Assembly (NCBI RefSeq): GCF_900105945.1
Contig: NZ_FNSO01000003.1
Coordinates: 1 to 64,000 of the forward strand
DNA: 64,000 bases
Direction of reading: 5' to 3'
Source: Amycolatopsis tolypomycina
GTDB taxonomy: Bacteria; Actinomycetota; Actinomycetes; Mycobacteriales; Pseudonocardiaceae
Positions 54,710-63,182 of this stretch are shown one piece after another. Position 1 is the stretch's first letter; every line of letters begins with the position of its first letter. The position numbers and the translations under genes are program-made. Under the pieces are notes generated by a model. It was not told where the DNA came from. It made no database searches and saw only the letters and a list, made by a program, of their open reading frames with translations.

Positions 54710-55300
54710 CTAGTTGCGTGCTTTCAGGGACTGCAACGCCAGGTCGGCGGCGTGGGCCGACATGTCGCACAGCTGCGGCTGGGTGAGCTTGCCGCGGGTG
54801 ATGGCGAAGGTCTGGACGGCGAGCGTCTGTCCCTTCGCGACGCCGACGAGCGTCTCGCAGTCGGCCGGGTCGCCGGCCGCGCGGTAGTTCGTCAGCGCCG
54901 GGTAGCCACCGATGGTCTTCGGCTCGGTGGTCATGCTGCTCTTCTTGCGGTTGCCGGTGATCCACTGCTCGAGGTCCGCCGGCACCGCCCGGACGTGGTA
55001 GGCGTGCACCGGCTCGGCGCCGTCGGCGTCGAACACGCAGGTCGGGCCGTCCTGCTCCGGCGCCTGCCGCGGCACGCTGGTGATCTTCAGCTCGTCGAGC
55101 TGCACCTGGGCGAAGATCTCGCACAGGGTGACGCCCTGCAGCGACAGGTCGGCCGGCCGCTGCGGCAGCTGGGCCGCCTTGGCGCTCTGCGACGCGGCCG
55201 TGGCGGCCGTCTCGATCGGGTACGGCGTGCCTTCGGTGCCCGCGGAGCAGCCGGCGAGCGCCGCCGTCGCGAGCACGCCCCCGGCGATCCGGTTACGCAC
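54710..55300 (-). CDS. DUF3558-type lipoprotein
   Basis: About 196 residues from GTG 55300; a GTG at 55318 would add six. The signal peptide ends in the lipobox ALAGCSAG. The mature part matches DUF3558 (PLAL-like DLSLQGVTLCEIFAQVQLDE, GPTCVFDADGAEP, VNYRAAG-like NYRAAGDPADCETLVGV). It has four further cysteines, likely disulfide-bonded outside. DUF3558 lipoproteins are frequent in actinomycete cell envelopes and are often near type VII genes. Overlaps the upstream gene by 8 bases. Confidence 0.85.
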   Translation of the reverse strand: MRNRIAGGVLATAALAGCSAGTEGTPYPIETAATAASQSAKAAQLPQRPADLSLQGVTLCEIFAQVQLDELKITSVPRQAPEQDGPTCVFDADGAEPVHAYHVRAVPADLEQWITGNRKKSSMTTEPKTIGGYPALTNYRAAGDPADCETLVGVAKGQTLAVQTFAITRGKLTQPQLCDMSAHAADLALQSLKARN

Positions 55301-55673
55301 CGTGCTTGCCGCGGTCACCGAACACCGCCGCCTTCTCCTCTTCGCTGACCTTGTAGTCCTTCGCGGCTTCGCGCAGCTGCTCGACCAGGCGCTTGAGGCC
55401 GGCGACGTACTCGCGGACCTGGCCGGCGTAGGAGCGGTCGCCGTCGGCGATGAGGGTGTTCCAGGCCTGGACCGACTGGGTGCTGATCACGTCCGCGGAC
55501 GGCGAGTCGATCCGCAGCTGGCCGAGCTTGGTCAGCAGCTGGTCTTCGAGGGCGTTGGCCTGCTCTTCGACGATCCGGGCGACGTCGAGGAGCTTGTCCG
55601 GGTGGACCAGGACGTCCGCGGCCGCGGGCGCCACCGGGACGGCCGAACTGAGGTCGTACGAGGGTCCTGACAT
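55293..55673 (-). CDS. Small helical WXG100-like secretion-associated protein
   Basis: A 126-residue protein: VLVHPDKLLDVARIVEEQAN, then a middle segment with AWNTLIADGDRSYAGQVREY, and VAGLKRLVEQLREAAKDYKV. Two long helices and a Trp in the turn region resemble WXG100/EspA-like proteins. ATG 55673 with GGGGAG upstream is chosen over an in-frame start six codons out. It heads the accessory operon. Confidence 0.7.
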   Translation of the reverse strand: MSGPSYDLSSAVPVAPAAADVLVHPDKLLDVARIVEEQANALEDQLLTKLGQLRIDSPSADVISTQSVQAWNTLIADGDRSYAGQVREYVAGLKRLVEQLREAAKDYKVSEEEKAAVFGDRGKHGA

Positions 55674-55797
55674 GCGCTCCCCTGACGTCATACGGACAGT
55701 GACCGGCCGGTTCCCGTCGAGGCTACCAACGTGGGTGTGGCGGCAGCCTGAGTTTGGACGAAGAGTGCGGCCGGCCGGTTCCCCCGATCCGTGGAAA

Positions 55798-57072
55798 TCA
55801 GGCGCGCTGTTTCGCCGCCGGGGCGCCGACCTCGCCGTTCGCCGCCTTCAGCGCGATGTCCGTGCGGTGGTGCGAGCCCGCGAGGTGGACCTTTTCGACG
55901 GTCTCGTAGGCGTGCTTGCGCGCCGACTTGAGCGACTTGCCGGTGCCGACGACCGACAGCACGCGGCCGCCGGCGGAGACGACGGCGCCGTCGTCGCGGC
56001 GGCGGGTGCCGGCGTGCAGGACGCCTTCCAGCTCGGCCCCGGTGATGACGTCGCCGGTGCGCGGCTTGCCCGGGTAGCCGTCGGCGGCGATGACGACGGT
56101 GACGGCGGCGCCGCCCGACCACTCCAGCGGCGGGTGCTCGGCGAGCTTGCCGGTGGCGGTGGCGTGCATCAGCCCGGCGATCGGGGTGCGCAGCAGCGCG
56201 AGCACGACCTGCGTCTCCGGGTCGCCGAAGCGGCAGTTGAACTCGATGACCTGCGGACCTTCGGAGGTCAGCGCGAGGCCGGCGTAGAGCAGGCCGGAGA
56301 AGGGGGCACCGCGGTTCACCAGCTCGTCGGCGACCGGCTGGACGACCGTCCTGACCAGCTCGTCGACCAGGTTTTCGGGCGCCCACGGCAGCGGCGCGTA
56401 GGCACCCATGCCGCCGGTGTTCGGGCCGGCGTCGCCGTCGCCGACGCGCTTGAAGTCCTGCGCCGGCAGCAGCGGGACGACGGTGTTGCCATCGACGAAG
56501 CAGAACAGCGAGGCCTCCGGGCCGTCCAAAAAGGACTCCAGGAGGACGGGGTGCCCGCCGTCGAGCAGCATGATGGCGTGCTTGCGCGCGACGTCGATGT
56601 CCGCCGTGACGACGACGCCCTTGCCGGCGGCCAGCCCGTCGTCCTTGACCACCCAGGTCGGGCCGAAGCGTGCGAGCGCGGCATCGAGCCGAGCCGGGTT
56701 GTCGACGACCTCGCACCGAGCGGTGGGCACGTTCGCGGCGGCCATGACGTCCTTGGCGAAGGCCTTGGACCCTTCGATCCGAGCGGCGGCGGCCGAGGGA
56801 CCGAAGCAGGCGATGCCGGCCTTGCGGACAGCATCGGCAACACCGGCGACGAGCGGCACTTCGGGACCGACCACGACGAGGTCGGCATGCCAGCTCTTCG
56901 CGAGCGCCGCAACGGCCTCGGGATCGGAAGCTTCGACACCAAGCTGCTCAGCGACGGCGGCGGTCCCGGCATTGCCGGGCGCGCAGGCCAGGGCCGTGAC
57001 AGCGGGGTCGCCGGACGCCGCGAGGACGAGTGCATGCTCCCGGGCGCCGGAGCCGATTACCAGTACGCGCAC
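55798..57072 (-). CDS. purD: Phosphoribosylamine-glycine ligase
   Basis: PurD couples phosphoribosylamine and glycine with ATP to give GAR. The 424-residue ATP-grasp enzyme starts [20 protein letters not shown]. Landmarks are [49 protein letters not shown] and [20 protein letters not shown] 57072 is the family start. The same frame stays open for another 760 bases upstream, but as Pro/Arg/His low-complexity sequence, which I take as noncoding. It is the most upstream purine gene of the window. Confidence 0.96.
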   Translation of the reverse strand: MRVLVIGSGAREHALVLAASGDPAVTALACAPGNAGTAAVAEQLGVEASDPEAVAALAKSWHADLVVVGPEVPLVAGVADAVRKAGIACFGPSAAAARIEGSKAFAKDVMAAANVPTARCEVVDNPARLDAALARFGPTWVVKDDGLAAGKGVVVTADIDVARKHAIMLLDGGHPVLLESFLDGPEASLFCFVDGNTVVPLLPAQDFKRVGDGDAGPNTGGMGAYAPLPWAPENLVDELVRTVVQPVADELVNRGAPFSGLLYAGLALTSEGPQVIEFNCRFGDPETQVVLALLRTPIAGLMHATATGKLAEHPPLEWSGGAAVTVVIAADGYPGKPRTGDVITGAELEGVLHAGTRRRDDGAVVSAGGRVLSVVGTGKSLKSARKHAYETVEKVHLAGSHHRTDIALKAANGEVGAPAAKQRA

Positions 57073-57312
57073 GCCGCACAGCGTATCCGGCCGGGTTCGC
57101 GGGGGACATCGCGCCGTCGGTGGGGTGTGGTGGGCGGCGGGTGCGCGGGGTGGGTGGGCAGAGGTGTGGTGGGGCGGCGGTGGTGGTGGGGCGGTGGTGG
57201 TGGGGCTGCGGTGGTGGGGCTGCGGCTGGGGCGGGCGGTCGCGGGGGTGCGGCTGGATGGGCGGGGCGGTGCCGAGGCCGCGGTGGGCGGGCGGCGCCGC
57301 GGCCGCGGCCGG

Positions 57313-57528
57313 GGCGGGCTGCGGCTGGAGCGGGCGGTGGCGGGGTGCGGTTGGGCGGGCGGCGCCGAGGCCGCGGCTGGGCGGGCGGGTGCCAGTGCTG
57401 CGGCGGGCGGGCGGTGCCGGGGCGGGCTGCGGCTGGAGCGGGCGGTGGCGGGGTGCGGTTGGGCGGGCGGTGCCGTGGCCGCGGCTGGGTGGGCGGGTGC
57501 CAAAGCTGCGGCGGGCGGGCGGCTTGCC
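57313..57528. repeat. 108-bp tandem duplication upstream of purD
   Basis: Two adjacent copies, 57313-57420 and 57421-57528, begin with GGCGGGCTGCGGCTGGAGCG and differ at only a handful of positions. A more divergent third copy precedes them from about 57220. Both strands are extremely G/C-skewed (plus strand G-rich). Confidence 0.8.
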
Positions 57529-57569
57529 GCTCGCTGCTCGCTCGCCGCCTGGCTCGCGGCTTGGCGAGC

Positions 57570-57599
57570 CTGTCCACAAGTTGCCGCCGGTGTGGATAA
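57570..57599. promoter_or_regulatory. Pair of opposed DnaA-box-like sites
   Basis: CTGTCCACA (57570-57578, one mismatch to TTGTCCACA) and TGTGGATAA (57591-57599), the exact complement of the classical DnaA box TTATCCACA. They face each other with 12 bases between. No origin-type genes are nearby, so a titration or regulatory role would be the alternatives to chance. Confidence 0.4.
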
Positions 57600-57795
57600 C
57601 TCGGGTTGTAGGGCCGGCGATCGGGAAAATTTGTCGGGGGTCGCCGATACGCTGAAAGCGGGGGCTTCCCCCTGGGAGGGCGGGCGCTGCGGCGGTTCCT
57701 CGGGAGGCCTTCGGCTGCCGCGGGGCGGTTCCGCAGCGGCGATTGCTCCGGGAGGCTCCAGCCGCCGCGGCGCGACTCTGCGGCGGCCGTTCCCG

Positions 57796-57830
57796 CCCTG
57801 CCCTGCCCTGCCCTGCCCTGCCCCGCCCTG
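57796..57830. repeat. CCCTG pentanucleotide microsatellite
   Basis: Seven tandem 5-bp units, one of them CCCCG, in the noncoding region upstream of the GDPD gene. Such runs are prone to slippage. Confidence 0.85.
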
Positions 57831-58027
57831 CCACGCCGCCGGCCCAACCCCGGGCGCGCCGGGCGCAGCCCTGCCTCTGTCACCGTGCCCAGGGCCACAT
57901 CTGCGCGAACAGGAGTCCACTCGTCGTTTACCGCTTCGACCGGCCGATGACGTACTTCGGACGCTTGCGGCGTCGAGGGTGGCGCGGGTACATCCAGGGC
58001 ACACCCTGTGTGAAAAGAGGTCACCAG

Positions 58028-59164
58028 ATGAAGCGCAAACGTGTCGGCGTCCTGGCACTGGCCGGGCTGGCGTTGCTGAGCGTCACCGGGTTCGCCGTCG
58101 GGTCGGCGAATGCCGCCGAAAGTGAGACCGCTGGTGCGGCCGCGCACGGGCGGGGCCACCATGACCCCGTGATCATCGGACACCGTGGGGCGCCCGGGTA
58201 CCGGCCGGAGCACACCCTTGCTTCCTACGAGCTCGCCTACCGGATGGGTGTCGACTGGGTCGATGTCGACCTCGTGCCCACCAAGGACGGGCAGCTCGTC
58301 GCCCGGCACGAACCCGAGATCGGGGGCACCACCGATGTCGCCCAGCATCCTGAGTTCCGGGATCGGAAGAAGACCGTTGTCCTCGATGGGGTTACCACTA
58401 CCGGGTGGTTCACGCAGGACTTCACGCTCGCCGAGCTGAAGACGCTGCGTGCCGTCGAACGGATTCCGCAGAACCGGCCGCACAACACGCTGTACAACGG
58501 GCGGTACCAGATTGCCTCCTACCAGGAGGTTCTCGACCTGACCAAGCGGCTCGGCAAGGAACTGCACCGGACGCTCGGCACCTACCCCGAGGTCAAGCAC
58601 TCGACCTTCTTCCAGTCCATCGGCAACCCGACCGAGCCGAAGCTGGTCGCGATCCTCAAGCGCAACGGGCTCGACCGGCCGGACGCGCCCGCGATCATCC
58701 AGTCGTTCGAGGTGTCGAACCTGATCGCGCTGCACCAGCAGGTCCGGACGCCGCTGCTGCAGCTGACGTCGGCGACCGGCGCCCCCGCCGACTTCGTCGC
58801 GAAGGGCGACCCGCGGACCTACAAGGACCTCGTGACGCCGCAGGGCCTGCGTGACGTCGCGAAGTACGCGAAGTACCTCGGCCCGGAGAAGGGGCAGATC
58901 ATCCCCCTGGACGCCGCCGGGAACCTGACGCGGCCGACCGCGCTCGTCGCCGACGCGCACCGGGCCGGCCTGAAGGTGCAGCCGTACACCTTCCGGAACG
59001 AGAACCCGTTCCTGCCCGCGAACCTGCGCTCGTCGGCCGAGCCGGATGCCTACGGTGACGTCTTCACCGAGGAGAAGGCGTTCCTCGAGGCCGGCGTCGA
59101 CGGCTTCTTCGCCGACCAGCCGGACACCGCGCTGGAGTCGCTGCACGCGTTCCTCGGGCGGTAA
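58028..59164 (+). CDS. Secreted glycerophosphodiester phosphodiesterase
   Basis: A 378-residue secreted enzyme releasing glycerol 3-phosphate from phospholipid head groups. The signal peptide is MKRKRVGVLALAGLALLSVT, cleaved near ANA-AES. The GDPD motif is VIIGHRGAPGYRPEHTLASY, with D-x-D (WVDVDLVPTKDGQ, where E-x-D is more usual) and the second His in LVARHEPEI. The length and insertions match GlpQ-type enzymes. ATG 58028 with AGAGGT upstream. The leader from 57890 is a likely promoter region; no clear PHO box was recognised. Confidence 0.92.
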   Translation: MKRKRVGVLALAGLALLSVTGFAVGSANAAESETAGAAAHGRGHHDPVIIGHRGAPGYRPEHTLASYELAYRMGVDWVDVDLVPTKDGQLVARHEPEIGGTTDVAQHPEFRDRKKTVVLDGVTTTGWFTQDFTLAELKTLRAVERIPQNRPHNTLYNGRYQIASYQEVLDLTKRLGKELHRTLGTYPEVKHSTFFQSIGNPTEPKLVAILKRNGLDRPDAPAIIQSFEVSNLIALHQQVRTPLLQLTSATGAPADFVAKGDPRTYKDLVTPQGLRDVAKYAKYLGPEKGQIIPLDAAGNLTRPTALVADAHRAGLKVQPYTFRNENPFLPANLRSSAEPDAYGDVFTEEKAFLEAGVDGFFADQPDTALESLHAFLGR

Positions 59165-59189
59165 CTCTGCCCTTAAGTGATTGGCCGCG

Positions 59190-59230
59190 AAGGGGGCTTC
59201 CGGGGACGCTGTGTCCATGGAAGCCCCCTT
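59190..59230. terminator. 12-bp hairpin overlapping the serine hydrolase start
   Basis: AAGGGGGCTTCC (59190-59201) and GGAAGCCCCCTT (59219-59230) are exact complements with a 17-base loop. It is 25 bases after the GDPD stop, a terminator position, but the right arm covers the first codons of the next gene. Confidence 0.6.
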
Positions 59231-60137
59231 CTCCGGCGTGGTGCTGGTCAACCGCGGCGACGAGACGCTGCTCGCCGAGGCGTCCGGGTACGCGCACGTC
59301 GCCCACGGCGTCGAAAACACCGTCGACACCCGGTTCGCGATCGCCAGCGGCACCAAGGGGTTCACCGCACTCGTCGTCGTCGGCCTAATCGCCGAGGGAC
59401 GGCTGAAGCCGGCGACCACCGCGCGCGAAGTCCTCGGCGACGACCTGCCGCTGATCGACGACGGCGTGACCGTCGAGCACCTGCTGACACATACCTCCGG
59501 CATCGGCGACTACTACGACGAAGACGCTGACCCGGCGCCGGCCCCGCTGCTCGCCACGTCGGCGGACTACCTCGCCGCCCTCGACGGGTTCCCGCAGCGC
59601 ACCCCGCCGGGCCGGGAGTTCCGGTACAACAACGGCGCCTTCGTCGTCCTCGCGTTGATCGCCGAACGGATCGCGGGCATACCTTTTGCCGAGCTCGTGC
59701 GGACCCGGGTGACCGAGCCGGCCGGGATGACGGACACCGCGTTCCTCCGCTCGGACGCGCTGCCTGCCCGGACGGCGACCGGCTACCTCGAAGACGGCCG
59801 CAGCAACGTGTTCAGCCTGCCGGTCGTGGGCCACGGCGACGGCGGGATCTACAGCTCGGCACCGGACTTCCGGAAGTTCTGGCCCGCGCTGCTCGACGGC
59901 CGCCTGGTGCCGGACGAATGGGTGACGCGGATGCTGCGCCCGCACGCCGACGGCTACGGCCTCGGCTTCTGGCTGCCCCGGCCCGGGGTGGTCCGGCTGG
60001 AGGGCGGCGATCCCGGCGTCACGTTCCGGAGCACGCACGAGCCGGCGTCCGGGCTCACCGCGACCCTCATCTCGAACGACCACCGAGGTGGCGGGCCCCT
60101 GCTGCGGCGGCTGGACGAGTTCTTGACGAAGGCTTGA
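59217..60137 (+). CDS. Serine hydrolase, beta-lactamase/penicillin-binding fold
   Basis: A 306-residue serine beta-lactamase-related enzyme without a visible signal peptide. Catalytic motifs: S-x-x-K in FAIASGTKGFTAL, Y-x-N in FRYNNGAFVVLAL and HGDGGIYSSAPD in place of the K-T-G box. HLLTHTSGIGDYY and GREFRYNNG are typical of class C-like esterase/peptidase members. The start is uncertain (ATG 59217 or TTG 59181); neither has a strong ribosome site and a hairpin covers the region. The substrate is unknown. Confidence 0.85.
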   Translation: MEAPFSGVVLVNRGDETLLAEASGYAHVAHGVENTVDTRFAIASGTKGFTALVVVGLIAEGRLKPATTAREVLGDDLPLIDDGVTVEHLLTHTSGIGDYYDEDADPAPAPLLATSADYLAALDGFPQRTPPGREFRYNNGAFVVLALIAERIAGIPFAELVRTRVTEPAGMTDTAFLRSDALPARTATGYLEDGRSNVFSLPVVGHGDGGIYSSAPDFRKFWPALLDGRLVPDEWVTRMLRPHADGYGLGFWLPRPGVVRLEGGDPGVTFRSTHEPASGLTATLISNDHRGGGPLLRRLDEFLTKA

Positions 60138-60207
60138 CACCCTCCGGGACCGGAGCTACCTTCGGCGAATTCAATGGTCTGGCCGCATACCTTTCAAGAG
60201 GTGCCCG

Positions 60208-61746
60208 ATGGACGTTTCCGACCAGCAGACCACCCCCGCCGACGACGACGCCGCCCGGCTGCACCAGCTGGGCTACGCGCAAGAGCTGAAACGGACGATG
60301 TCGGCGTTCTCGAACTTCGCCGTCTCGTTCACGATCATCTCGATCCTCTCCGGCTGCCTCACGCTCTACGGCTTCGGCATGAAGACCGGCGGGCCCGCCG
60401 CGATGATCTGGGGCTGGCCGCTGGTCGGGCTGTTCGTCATCCTGGTCGGGCTCGGCATGGCCGAGGTCTGCTCCAGCTACCCGACCGCCGGCGGGCTGTA
60501 CTACTGGGCCGCGAAGCTCGCGCCCGGCAAGTCCGGCCCCGCGTGGTCGTGGTTCACCGGCTGGTTCAACCTCATCGGCCAGATCGCGGTCACCGCCGGC
60601 ATCGACTTCGGGGCGGCGCTGTTCCTCAACGCGTTCCTCGACCTGCAGTTCGGCTTCGAGGCGACGCCGGGGCACACGATCCTGCTGCTCGCGATCATCC
60701 TCGTGGTGCACGGCCTGCTGAACACCTTCGGCGTCCGGATCGTGGCGATCCTCAACAACGTCAGCGTCTGGTGGCACCTCATCGGCGTGCTGGTGATCGT
60801 CGGCGTGCTGATCTTCGTGCCCGCCAAGCACCAGGACGCGTCGTTCGTCTTCGGCAGCTTCGTCAACCAGACGGGCTGGGGCTCGGCGTTCTACGTCTTC
60901 GCGCTGGGTCTCCTGGTGGCCCAGTACACGCTGACCGGCTACGACGCGTCCGCGCACATGACCGAGGAGACGAAGAGCGCGGCGACGGCCGGGCCGCGCG
61001 GCATCGTCATGTCGATCGTCGTCTCGCTCGTGGCCGGCTGGATCCTGCTGATCGGCCTGACGTTCGCGATCCAGGACTACGACGGCGCCGTCGGCTCGGC
61101 CACCGGGGTGCCGCCCGCGCAGATCTTCATCGACGCCACCGGCGCCGTCACCGGCAAGTTCCTCCTCCTGATCTGCATCGGCGCGCAGCTGTTCTGCGGA
61201 ATGGCCTCGGTGACGGCGAACTCGCGGATGATCTACGCCTTCGCCCGCGACGGCGCCATCCCGGGCTCGGGCTTCTGGCACAAGATCAACAAGCGCACGC
61301 AGACGCCGACCAACGCCGTGTGGCTCGCCGCGGGCGGCGCGCTGGTGCTGGCCCTGCCGTACCTGTGGAGCGCGACGGCCTACGCGGCGGTGACTTCGAT
61401 CGCCGTGGTCGGGCTGTACGTGGCCTACGTGATCCCGGTGTTCCTGCGCGTGCGCCGCGGCGACTCGTTCGAGCCGGGGCCGTGGACGCTCGGCAAGTGG
61501 GGCAGGCCGATCGGCATCGTCGCGACGGTGTGGGTCGCGCTGATCTTCGTGCTCTTCATGCTGCCGCAGGTGGCACCCGTGACCGTGGATTCCTTCAACT
61601 ACACGCCGATCGCCTTCCTCGTGGTGCTGGGCGGGGCCGCCCTGTGGTGGGCGGTTTCGGCCCGGAAGTGGTTCAAGGGGCCGAAGGTGCAGGGGTCGGA
61701 GGCGGAACTGGCCGCGGTGGAACAGGAACTGAAGGACCTGGGCTGA
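60208..61746 (+). CDS. APC-superfamily amino acid permease
   Basis: A 512-residue permease with about 12 helices. The N-terminal LGYAQELKRTMSAFSNFAVS and GGPAAMIWGWPLVG and the segment GLYYWAAKLAPGKSGPAWSW are typical of the ACT/GABA-permease-like branch (bacterial UGA4/BAT1 type) of the APC family. The C-terminal 30 residues are a charged cytoplasmic tail. ATG 60208 with AGAGG upstream. Likely substrate: an amino acid, choline or polyamine; not resolvable here. A strong terminator follows. Confidence 0.9.
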   Translation: MDVSDQQTTPADDDAARLHQLGYAQELKRTMSAFSNFAVSFTIISILSGCLTLYGFGMKTGGPAAMIWGWPLVGLFVILVGLGMAEVCSSYPTAGGLYYWAAKLAPGKSGPAWSWFTGWFNLIGQIAVTAGIDFGAALFLNAFLDLQFGFEATPGHTILLLAIILVVHGLLNTFGVRIVAILNNVSVWWHLIGVLVIVGVLIFVPAKHQDASFVFGSFVNQTGWGSAFYVFALGLLVAQYTLTGYDASAHMTEETKSAATAGPRGIVMSIVVSLVAGWILLIGLTFAIQDYDGAVGSATGVPPAQIFIDATGAVTGKFLLLICIGAQLFCGMASVTANSRMIYAFARDGAIPGSGFWHKINKRTQTPTNAVWLAAGGALVLALPYLWSATAYAAVTSIAVVGLYVAYVIPVFLRVRRGDSFEPGPWTLGKWGRPIGIVATVWVALIFVLFMLPQVAPVTVDSFNYTPIAFLVVLGGAALWWAVSARKWFKGPKVQGSEAELAAVEQELKDLG

Positions 61747-61749
61747 GTT

Positions 61750-61793
61750 GTCGTGAGTGGTAAGGCGGTTCTAACCCGCTTACCACTCACGAC
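61750..61793. terminator. Bidirectional terminator between converging permease and MFS genes
   Basis: Arms 61750-61764 and 61779-61793 (GTCGTGAGTGGTAAG and complement) pair perfectly over 15 bp; the stem continues through a bulge into GCGG/CCGC. It is placed between two gene ends. Confidence 0.85.
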
Positions 61794-61807
61794 CCACCGC
61801 GGCAGGC

Positions 61808-63043
61808 TCAGGAAGCCGCGTGGCTTTCCGGGGCTGGAGTGGGGTCTGGCGCCGGGGAGCGGCGGCCTGGGCGGACCACCGTCACGGCCACCGCGCCCAG
61901 GGCGCCCACGGCCGCGAACGCGTAGAAGCCCCACGGGTAGGCGATTCCCGCCGTCAGCAACGCGCCGCCGAGGAGGGGACCGGAGATGGCGCCGAGCCGG
62001 CCGATGCCCGCCGACCAGCCGAGGCCCGTCGCGCGGATCGCGTCCGGGTAGATGCGGCCGATGTACGCGTACACCAGCACCTGGGCGCTGAACACGAAAC
62101 AGCCCGTGAGGAACACCGCCGCGTACAGCCCCACCGCCGGCAGCTTCACGCTCAGCAGCGCGAGGAACACCGCGCCCGCGCAGAACCAGACGATCGCCGA
62201 CGGCCGGATGCCCACCCGGTCGGCGACCCGGCCCGCGACCAGCAGGCCCACGATGCCGCCGACGTTCAGGGTCAGCAGCAGGCTCAGCGCCGCGCCCAGT
62301 GGGTAGCCGGCCTGGCGCATGATCTCCGGCAGCCACGTGTTCAGCCCGTAGACCAGCAGCAGGCCCATGAACGACGTGACCCAGAACGCGATCGTCGCGC
62401 GCAGCAGGCCGCCGCGGAACAGCCCGGCCACGGCGTGCCCGGCCGAGCGCTCGGTCTCACGGACCCGCTCGAACGTCTCGGACTCCGGCAGGTACTTCAC
62501 CATCAGCGGGACCAGGACCACGGCGGGCAGCGCGCCCGCGACGAACATCGCGCGCCAGCCGAGTGGCGAGATCAGCACAATGCCCAGCAGCGCCGTCAGC
62601 ACCGCGCCGACGTGGTAGCCGGTCATCACCGTGGTGGTCGCACTGCCGGACCTGCCGTGGCGCGCGTACTCCGTGACGAGCGTGATCGCCGTCGGCAGGC
62701 AGCCGCCGAGGCCGAGCCCGGCCACGAACCGCAGCAGGCCGAAGACGAACGTCGACGGCGCGAAGGCGCACAGCAGCGTGCACAACGAGAACAGCGTGAC
62801 GGAGATGATCAGCGACTTCCGGCGGCCGATGACGTCGGTGACCGTGCCGATCGCCAGCCCGCCCAGCATCATACCGGCGAGCCCCACCGTCGACACGACC
62901 GAGGCCGTGGCGGGCGTCAGGCCCCAGACGTGGCCGCGGAGGAGCACGGGCAGCACCGTGCCGAGCACGACCAGGTCGAACCCGTCGAGCAGGACGGCTG
63001 TCCAGGCCAGGGGCACGACCCAGCCGCGAGTACCAGGGGACAT
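61808..63043 (-). CDS. MFS transporter, aromatic acid:H+ symporter-like
   Basis: A 411-residue, 12-helix transporter. The helix-1 motif LLDGFDLVVLGTVLPVL (DGxD) and the helix 2-3 loop GGLAIGTVTDVIGRRKSLII are hallmarks of the AAHS family (PcaK/BenK-like), which imports benzoate- or protocatechuate-type acids. ATG 63043 with GGAGG upstream. No aromatic catabolic genes are adjacent in this window. An imperfect dyad upstream may be its operator. Confidence 0.88.
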   Translation of the reverse strand: MSPGTRGWVVPLAWTAVLLDGFDLVVLGTVLPVLLRGHVWGLTPATASVVSTVGLAGMMLGGLAIGTVTDVIGRRKSLIISVTLFSLCTLLCAFAPSTFVFGLLRFVAGLGLGGCLPTAITLVTEYARHGRSGSATTTVMTGYHVGAVLTALLGIVLISPLGWRAMFVAGALPAVVLVPLMVKYLPESETFERVRETERSAGHAVAGLFRGGLLRATIAFWVTSFMGLLLVYGLNTWLPEIMRQAGYPLGAALSLLLTLNVGGIVGLLVAGRVADRVGIRPSAIVWFCAGAVFLALLSVKLPAVGLYAAVFLTGCFVFSAQVLVYAYIGRIYPDAIRATGLGWSAGIGRLGAISGPLLGGALLTAGIAYPWGFYAFAAVGALGAVAVTVVRPGRRSPAPDPTPAPESHAAS

Positions 63044-63079
63044 GGAAACCTCCGGAGGTGGTCGTCTTCCGCACAGGTG

Positions 63080-63101
63080 TGCGTATTGCGAACAGTATGC
63101 A
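63080..63101. promoter_or_regulatory. Imperfect dyad in the leader between the AAHS transporter and the antiporter
   Basis: TGCGTA and TATGCA with a 10-base spacer (one mismatch) flank TTGCGAACAG. The position, 37 bases upstream of the transporter start, suits a regulator such as an IclR or GntR protein, but none is encoded here. Confidence 0.3.
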
Positions 63102-63182
63102 TGTGGGGTCCGACACATTCCACCGCTTTTCCGCTCACCGGAAGCCCAGCGAGGCCGTGCGACCTGCGGAAAGATCGGCCCA

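Larger units (their letters stand above)
57073..58027. other. Noncoding, repeat-rich region upstream of purD
   Basis: About 950 bases with no credible gene. Several frames are open only because the DNA is extremely GC-rich. It holds a run of GGTGGTGGGGC-type simple sequence (57160-57240), a 108-bp tandem duplication, a pair of DnaA-box-like 9-mers, a CCCTG repeat, and finally the leader of the GDPD gene. The purD promoter must be near the left end. Confidence 0.6.

Noticed and set aside
57030..57599. A Gly/Arg-rich gene on the plus strand over the tandem repeats
   Set aside because: It overlaps the purD start, has no ribosome site, and all frames on both strands are open across the 108-bp repeat. 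This points to composition rather than coding.
55798..57834. purD with a 254-residue N-terminal extension
   Set aside because: The extra part is Pro/Arg/His low-complexity encoded by tandem repeats. The normal PurD start RVLVIGSG coincides with a GTG at 57072.
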